A stretch of DNA of 64,000 nt, from assembly GCF_029457495.1 (NCBI RefSeq), contig NZ_CP120361.1:2496001-2560000 (forward strand). Reading direction: 5' to 3'. Numbering within the stretch: the first letter of the stretch is position 1; the number at the start of each line of letters is the position of its first letter. The translations under genes and the position numbers were made by a program. The notes below the pieces were generated by a model. It had not been told where the DNA came from. It did not search any database and worked only from the letters and a program-made list of their open reading frames with translations. Source of the stretch: Chelativorans sp. AA-79 (GTDB taxonomy: Bacteria > Pseudomonadota > Alphaproteobacteria > Rhizobiales > Rhizobiaceae). This document shows positions 62,431 to 64,000 of this stretch, one piece after another.

Positions 62431-63491
62431 CAGTCCGCCTCGACGAATTGTTCGCCGTCATAGCGGAAGAGGCGGTAGAGATTGCCGGCAAGATCGCCCT
62501 TTTCATCGAAGCGGATTTCGCCGATGCCGGTGCCGAAGGAAAGGCGCGAGAGCGCGTCCGCCACCGGCAGTCCGGCCTGCGCGGCTTCCTGGCTTGCCGT
62601 TTCCGCGATCTGGAAGGCGGCGAAGCCCGGAAGCACATAGCCTTCCGGGAGAATGCCGGCCTCGTCCAGCACGGCATTCGCTTCGGGCGTCGCCAGATCC
62701 TGCCATCGCGGGAGGCCGACCATCAGGACACCGGCGGGGAGGGGAACGGGGCCGTCTTCCGCCCTCAATGCCTCACCGCCGGCGAAGGTGACCTGGTAAC
62801 CGAGCCCCTCGGCATCGCGCGCCATGATGGCGATGTCGCTCCTGTCGCCACCGACGAACACACGCGTCGCGCCCGCGCGCCGCAGCCGGCCCACCAGCCC
62901 GATCTGGTTGTCGAGCTGGGGCCGGAACGTATCGACAAGAACGGGCTCCAGTTTGGCGAGCTCGGCCTCGGCGCGCAGCGTCTCCGCCAGCTCGCGGCCA
63001 TGGATCGTGCCGTCGTCGACGATGGCGAAGAACTCCCGGCGCCAGAGCGGCACGAGGATCGCGGCCACGGCCTCGCTTTCGTCGTCCGCACGCGGCCCCA
63101 GGCGGAAGACCGGCCACCCGGTGCGGTCCTTCTGGTCCGTCAGGCTGTTGGTCCTGACCGGCGTTATCACCGGAATGCCGGCTTCCTTCAGGATCGGCAT
63201 GGCGGCTTCGATCGCGGGCGTGCACAGGAAGCCGATGACAACGGAGGCGTTCGCCGCTGCAAGTTGTCGTGCCGCCGCCGCACCCCCTTCCTCCGTGCAG
63301 GCGCTGTCCGCCTCGGCGAGGCGCGCCGTACCGCCTTGCGCCGCCGCGCGCGCGCCGTTCGCCCATTGCTGTCCCAAAAGCCGGAAATCGCCGCTGAGCG
63401 GGGCGGCAAGCCCGATCGTAAGCTCCTGCGCACGGGCCGGGGGGCTCGCCATGAAGGTGAGGAACAGCAGGGGAATGGTGACAAAACGCAT
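62430..63491 (-). CDS. Orphan ABC transporter substrate-binding protein (amino-acid/amide type)
   Basis: 353 aa from the ATG at 63491; the frame is open upstream but lacks a signal peptide there. Signal peptide 1-21 (MRFVTIPLLFLTFMASPPARA). Peripla_BP_6 fold: LTIGLAAPLSGDFRLLGQQWANGARAA (typical LAAPLSG-xxxxGQ), ASVVIGFLCTPAIEAAMPILKEAGIPVITP, VFRLGPRADDE, GATRVFVGGDRSDIAIMARDAEGLGY. No permease or ATPase gene in reach, so it serves a remote transporter or acts as a sensor. It overlaps the P1 peptidase gene by one base (TGATG). Divergent from the flavin reductase. Confidence 0.88.
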   Translation of the reverse strand: MRFVTIPLLFLTFMASPPARAQELTIGLAAPLSGDFRLLGQQWANGARAAAQGGTARLAEADSACTEEGGAAAARQLAAANASVVIGFLCTPAIEAAMPILKEAGIPVITPVRTNSLTDQKDRTGWPVFRLGPRADDESEAVAAILVPLWRREFFAIVDDGTIHGRELAETLRAEAELAKLEPVLVDTFRPQLDNQIGLVGRLRRAGATRVFVGGDRSDIAIMARDAEGLGYQVTFAGGEALRAEDGPVPLPAGVLMVGLPRWQDLATPEANAVLDEAGILPEGYVLPGFAAFQIAETASQEAAQAGLPVADALSRLSFGTGIGEIRFDEKGDLAGNLYRLFRYDGEQFVEAD

Positions 63492-63641
63492 CAATCGACG
63501 AACGCCGCGGCTCTTGTGCAGCAAACAGGTTACAGCACTGGTAAAGCTTGGCAGTGCCGGGTGCAACACGCTATCGAGCCCCAGGCGGTTGCTTGCAAGC
63601 GACGGGACCATACCTATATCGAGGCGGGCGAGGAATTTCTT

Positions 63642-64000
63642 GTGCTGAAGACGAACGACGTAGCTCCCCAGGATTACCGGAACGCGATGGCCCGCTTTGC
63701 GGGCGCCGTGCATGTGATCACGACCGACGGTGCCGCCGGCCGGCGTGGCGTGACGGTGATCGCCGCCTGTTCGGTCTCGGACAGTCCGCCCATCGTTCTC
63801 GCCTGCCTGAACCGGGATAACGTCAACAACGACCTCTTTCTTCAAAACGGCGTCTTCGCGCTGAACACGCTCGCGGCCGGGCATGAGAACCTGTCGAACG
63901 CCTTTTCCGGCCTGACCGGCCTTCCACAGGACGAGCGCTTCGCGCTGGGCGAGTGGGATACGCTTTCCTCGGGCGCGCCCACCCTGCTCGGCGCCATGGC
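63642..64000 (+). CDS. Flavin reductase family protein, 5' part (RutF-like)
   Basis: Reads to the right edge; 119 codons are present. GTG start at 63642 with GAGGAAT upstream; homologues start 10-15 residues before DYRNAMARFAGAVHVIT as here. Flavin reductase-like FMN-binding fold: RRGVTVIAACSVSDSPPIVLACLNRDN (pieces GVTVIAACSVS, LACLNRDN), FALNTLAAGHENLSNAFSGLTGL. RutF supplies reduced FMN to pyrimidine-oxygenase RutA, but many relatives serve other monooxygenases; the partner lies outside the window. Confidence 0.85.
   Translation, partial: MLKTNDVAPQDYRNAMARFAGAVHVITTDGAAGRRGVTVIAACSVSDSPPIVLACLNRDNVNNDLFLQNGVFALNTLAAGHENLSNAFSGLTGLPQDERFALGEWDTLSSGAPTLLGAM

Overview
The window is a compact, GC-rich chromosomal segment of an alphaproteobacterium of the order Rhizobiales (Hyphomicrobiales), most like Phyllobacteriaceae such as Mesorhizobium, Chelativorans or Nitratireductor. 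This is inferred from protein character and gene order: argC-speB-rpsI-rplM, clpP-clpX-lon-hupB, purC-purS-purQ-purL-bolA-grxD with a divergent DUF1476 gene, LexA boxes of the GAAC-N7-GAAC type, and the families DUF982, DUF1236 and DUF2259. No prophage, insertion sequence, CRISPR array, rRNA gene or conjugation gene was seen. The region reads as core chromosome with a few accessory operons.

Layout. 1-3.5 kb (minus): argC (cut by the window edge), agmatinase, a pair of perfect 40-bp inverted repeats, the S9/L13 operon with a clear sigma70 promoter, and a thioesterase. 3.6-6.8 kb (plus): a crotonase-fold protein without catalytic glutamates, a VOC protein and a CoA-binding protein with overlapping reading frames, then O-acetylhomoserine sulfhydrylase. 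7.1-14.5 kb (plus): an acyltransferase-SGNH membrane protein, then the protein quality-control block clpP, clpX, lon and hupB. 14.6-22 kb: a LysR regulator divergent from a complete branched-chain-type ABC importer plus a GMC oxidoreductase. 22-26.2 kb: DUF982 protein, tRNA-Asp, tRNA-Val, SH3 protein, SDR, a GAF/HWE-type histidine kinase, DUF1236 protein. 26.4-33.3 kb: dnaE, then an SOS-type two-gene DNA repair cassette (radical SAM protein and DUF4130-UdgX fusion) and a GnyR/LiuR-like MerR regulator. 33.3-37.6 kb: methyltransferase-like membrane protein, DUF1624 protein, aldo/keto reductase, OmpA lipoprotein and a PfkB-like protein lacking its catalytic base. 37.7-42 kb: recA and alaS. 42-50 kb: alpha/beta hydrolase, icd, trmJ-like, murI, rpsD, ttcA, inositol-phosphatase-like, Bcr/CflA transporter. 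50-60 kb: grxD, bolA and the purine genes with two unexplained small genes embedded, DUF1476, aldolase, esterase, VOC protein, purB. 60-64 kb: a tightly packed minus-strand run (membrane protein, DUF2259, P1 peptidase, amino-acid-type binding protein) and a flavin reductase cut by the window end.

The most interesting unit is 30.06-32.78 kb. A sigma70-like promoter (TTGTCT-N17-TAGATA) is followed at once by a perfect alphaproteobacterial LexA box and a GTG-started radical SAM gene with a C-terminal helix-hairpin-helix. The next gene starts 1 nt later and fuses DUF4130 to a UdgX-type uracil-DNA binding domain that keeps the KRRVH loop with the uracil-trapping histidine. recA in the same window has a near-consensus LexA box (7 of 8 positions). 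This supports a DNA-damage-induced repair or tolerance system whose chemistry is not fully described. Further points of interest are a probable attenuator in the rpsD leader, a lipoprotein gene coupled to purQ by a GTGA overlap, and several compound inverted repeats.
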